Positions 62,459-64,000 of a stretch of 64,000 nt of DNA are shown one piece after another. Numbering within the stretch: position 1 is the stretch's first letter; the number at the start of each line of letters is the position of its first letter. A program made the translations under genes and the position numbers. Under the pieces are notes generated by a model, which did no database searches, was not told where the DNA came from, and saw nothing but the letters and a program-made list of their open reading frames with translations. This stretch comes from an uncultured beta proteobacterium (GTDB taxonomy: Bacteria > Pseudomonadota > Gammaproteobacteria > Burkholderiales > Burkholderiaceae_C). The stretch covers positions 1-64,000 of the forward strand of contig CAIMSP010000140.1 in the NCBI GenBank assembly GCA_903844215.1, given 5' to 3'.

Positions 62459-64000
62459 GCGCCCTCGTCCCCACCACCTGGACCACGGGCAGCACCGAGG
62501 CCATCAAGACCGGCACCTGGCGCGCCTCCTTGGCGAAGCACATTCAGGCTCCAGCGCCCTGCCACGGCGCCTGCCCGGTCGATGGCGAGATCGCGCAATG
62601 GATAGGACTGGCGCGAGCGCGCGATTTCCACGGCGCCTGGCAGGTGCTGGTGCGGCACAACCCCTTTCCCTCGATCGCCGGGCGCATCTGCCACCACCCC
62701 TGCGAGACCGCCTGCAACCGCGCCGGTTATGACGCGGCCTTGTCGATCTGCAAGCTCGAGCGCTTCGTGGGCGATCAGGCGCTGGCACAGGGCTGGAAGT
62801 TCGAGCCGGCGCCGGCGCGAAGCGGCCACGTGGCCATCGTCGGCGGTGGTCCATCGGGCTTGTCGGCGGCGTTTCAATTGCGCTCCATGGGTTTTGCCGT
62901 GACGCTCTACGAAGCCCAGGCCGAGTTGGGCGGGCTCATGCGCTACGGCATCCCGGCCTACCGTCTGGCGCGCACGGTGCTCGACGGCGAGATCGCCCGC
63001 ATCGTGGCGCTGGGCGTGACCGTGCACTGCAATCACCGCATCGACTCCGCCTCGGGTTTTGCCCAGCTGCGCGAGCAGCACGACGCGCTTTATCTGGCGC
63101 TGGGCGCCGCGCGCCCCAAGCGCCTGCCCGCGCTCGACTACAGCCAGGATTTTGTCTGCGACGGCGCGGCCTACCTGGCCGGCGCCAACAGCGGCCAGCC
63201 GATGGCGCTGGGGCGGCGCCTGGTGGTGGTGGGCGGCGGCAGCGCCGCGCTCGATGCCGCGCGCAGCGCGCGCCGACTCGGGCACGAGGTCACGCTGCTG
63301 GCACTGGAACAACGCCAGCAAATGCCGGCACAGCACGAAGAAGTGGAAGAGGCGTTGGAGGAAGGCATCGTTCTGGTGGACGGTGCGCGCCTGGACCAGG
63401 TGCACGACCAGGGCGCGGCCGGGCTGACCCTGAGTTGCACGCGGGTGGCCTTTGTCGCGGGCGCGAAACGCGGGCAGTTCAGCCTGAGCACGCTGGCCGA
63501 CAGCGCCTTCGACATGGCGGCCGACGCCGTCGTCACCTCCATCGGCCAGGACCCCGAACTCGACATCCTGGGCCAGGGTTTCGCCGCGGCCGGTGGCTTG
63601 CTCGTCACCGACGCGCGCCTGGCGACCGCCTGCCAGGGGGTTTACGCCGGTGGCGACATGGCCAGCATGGCGCGCTTCGTGACCGAGGCCATCGGCATGG
63701 GACAACGCGCCGCCCAGGAGATTGCGCGCGAACTCGGGCGCGGCGCGGCGGCGCAGCAAAGCGGCGAAGCCGAGGTGGCGCTGGCGGCCATCGGCACCTG
63801 GTATCACCCCAAGCAGGACCGCGCGCCCTCGCGCTGGCTGGCCGTGGCCGAGCGCCTGCAGGGCGACGCCGAAGTCCAGTTGGGACTGGAACTCGAACAG
63901 GTGCTGGCGGAGAGCGAACGCTGCTTTTCCTGCGGCACCTGCACCCACTGCGACAACTGCGTGGTGTATTGCCCCGACATGGCCGTGGTGCGCTCGGGCG
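62455..64000 (+). CDS. padH: PadH-like flavo-iron-sulfur subunit, partial at the window edge
   Basis: Starts in an ATGA overlap with padE and stays open to the window end (515 codons). A GltD-type Cys region at residues 35-90 (PCHGACPVDGEI; RICHHPCETACNRAGY) is followed by an FAD motif (VAIVGGGPSGLSAA near 126), an NAD(P) motif (LVVVGGGSAALDAA near 256) and a C-terminal ferredoxin-like motif (CFSCGTCTHCDNCVVYCP from 490). This is the expected NAD+-reducing subunit of phenylglyoxylate dehydrogenase. Whether the ferredoxin part ends the gene or is a fusion needs the next bases. Confidence 0.8.
   Translation, partial: MSALVPTTWTTGSTEAIKTGTWRASLAKHIQAPAPCHGACPVDGEIAQWIGLARARDFHGAWQVLVRHNPFPSIAGRICHHPCETACNRAGYDAALSICKLERFVGDQALAQGWKFEPAPARSGHVAIVGGGPSGLSAAFQLRSMGFAVTLYEAQAELGGLMRYGIPAYRLARTVLDGEIARIVALGVTVHCNHRIDSASGFAQLREQHDALYLALGAARPKRLPALDYSQDFVCDGAAYLAGANSGQPMALGRRLVVVGGGSAALDAARSARRLGHEVTLLALEQRQQMPAQHEEVEEALEEGIVLVDGARLDQVHDQGAAGLTLSCTRVAFVAGAKRGQFSLSTLADSAFDMAADAVVTSIGQDPELDILGQGFAAAGGLLVTDARLATACQGVYAGGDMASMARFVTEAIGMGQRAAQEIARELGRGAAAQQSGEAEVALAAIGTWYHPKQDRAPSRWLAVAERLQGDAEVQLGLELEQVLAESERCFSCGTCTHCDNCVVYCPDMAVVRSG

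Overview
The window is GC-rich (mid-60s percent by eye) DNA with dense, often translationally coupled operons. Gene content points to a betaproteobacterium of the order Burkholderiales, probably Comamonadaceae-like: a monomeric NADP isocitrate dehydrogenase, a pirin/DoxX/LysR trio, branched-chain-type ABC transporters including a LivM-LivG fusion, TRAP transporters, and an Azoarcus-type anaerobic benzoate cluster. The species cannot be named from the sequence alone. No rRNA, tRNA, CRISPR array, insertion sequence or phage gene was seen.

Layout. 1-3 kb: NhaA antiporter and a MscS channel, closed by a strong hairpin. 3-6.8 kb (minus): regulatory [NiFe] hydrogenase pair HoxB/HoxC (HupU/HupV) with the assembly paralogue HoxV/HupK. 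6.8-14.2 kb: 3-hydroxybutyryl-CoA dehydrogenase, a broken NUDIX/metallo-beta-lactamase gene carrying an exact 44-bp tandem duplication, isocitrate dehydrogenase behind a perfect FNR-type box, then pirin, DoxX and LysR genes. 14.2-21.2 kb (minus): one operon running from benzoate-CoA ligase through an alpha/beta hydrolase to a five-gene ABC importer. 21.5-23.9 kb: glutaryl-CoA dehydrogenase and its divergent LysR regulator. 24-37.7 kb: bzdR followed by bzdNOPQMSTUVWXYZ, which covers benzoyl-CoA reductase, its ferredoxin, a large flavo-Fe/S reductase, and the hydratase, dehydrogenase and ring-opening hydrolase. 37.9-39.9 kb: hemerythrin, DUF2249 and NnrS-like genes. 39.9-44.1 kb (minus): a PadBCD-like molybdenum enzyme predicted to oxidise phenylacetyl-CoA. 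44.3-48.9 kb: GNAT, Rrf2 and LysR genes, an unusual NDP-forming acyl-CoA synthetase-like protein and an FlK-type thioesterase. 48.9-53.6 kb (minus): a second ABC importer. 54.1-57.9 kb: TRAP importer and an IclR regulator. 58-64 kb: a tungsten-type aldehyde ferredoxin oxidoreductase with a fused MoaD-like tail, a phenylacetate-CoA ligase, and the first genes of a phenylglyoxylate-dehydrogenase-like 2-oxoacid oxidoreductase, cut off by the window edge.

Together the genes describe anaerobic use of aromatic acids. Phenylacetaldehyde or phenylacetate could be oxidised and CoA-activated, alpha-oxidised to phenylglyoxylate and decarboxylated to benzoyl-CoA (AOR, PadJ, PadBCD, PadE/H). Benzoate enters by import and CoA ligation. 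Both converge on ATP-driven dearomatisation by BzdNOPQ, ring opening by BzdWXY, and later glutaryl-CoA and 3-hydroxybutyryl-CoA oxidation. Ferredoxin is the shared electron currency, and the two GltD-type flavoproteins (BzdV and the PadH-like protein) are the likely links to NAD(P)H. The pathway assignment rests on family resemblance and gene order.
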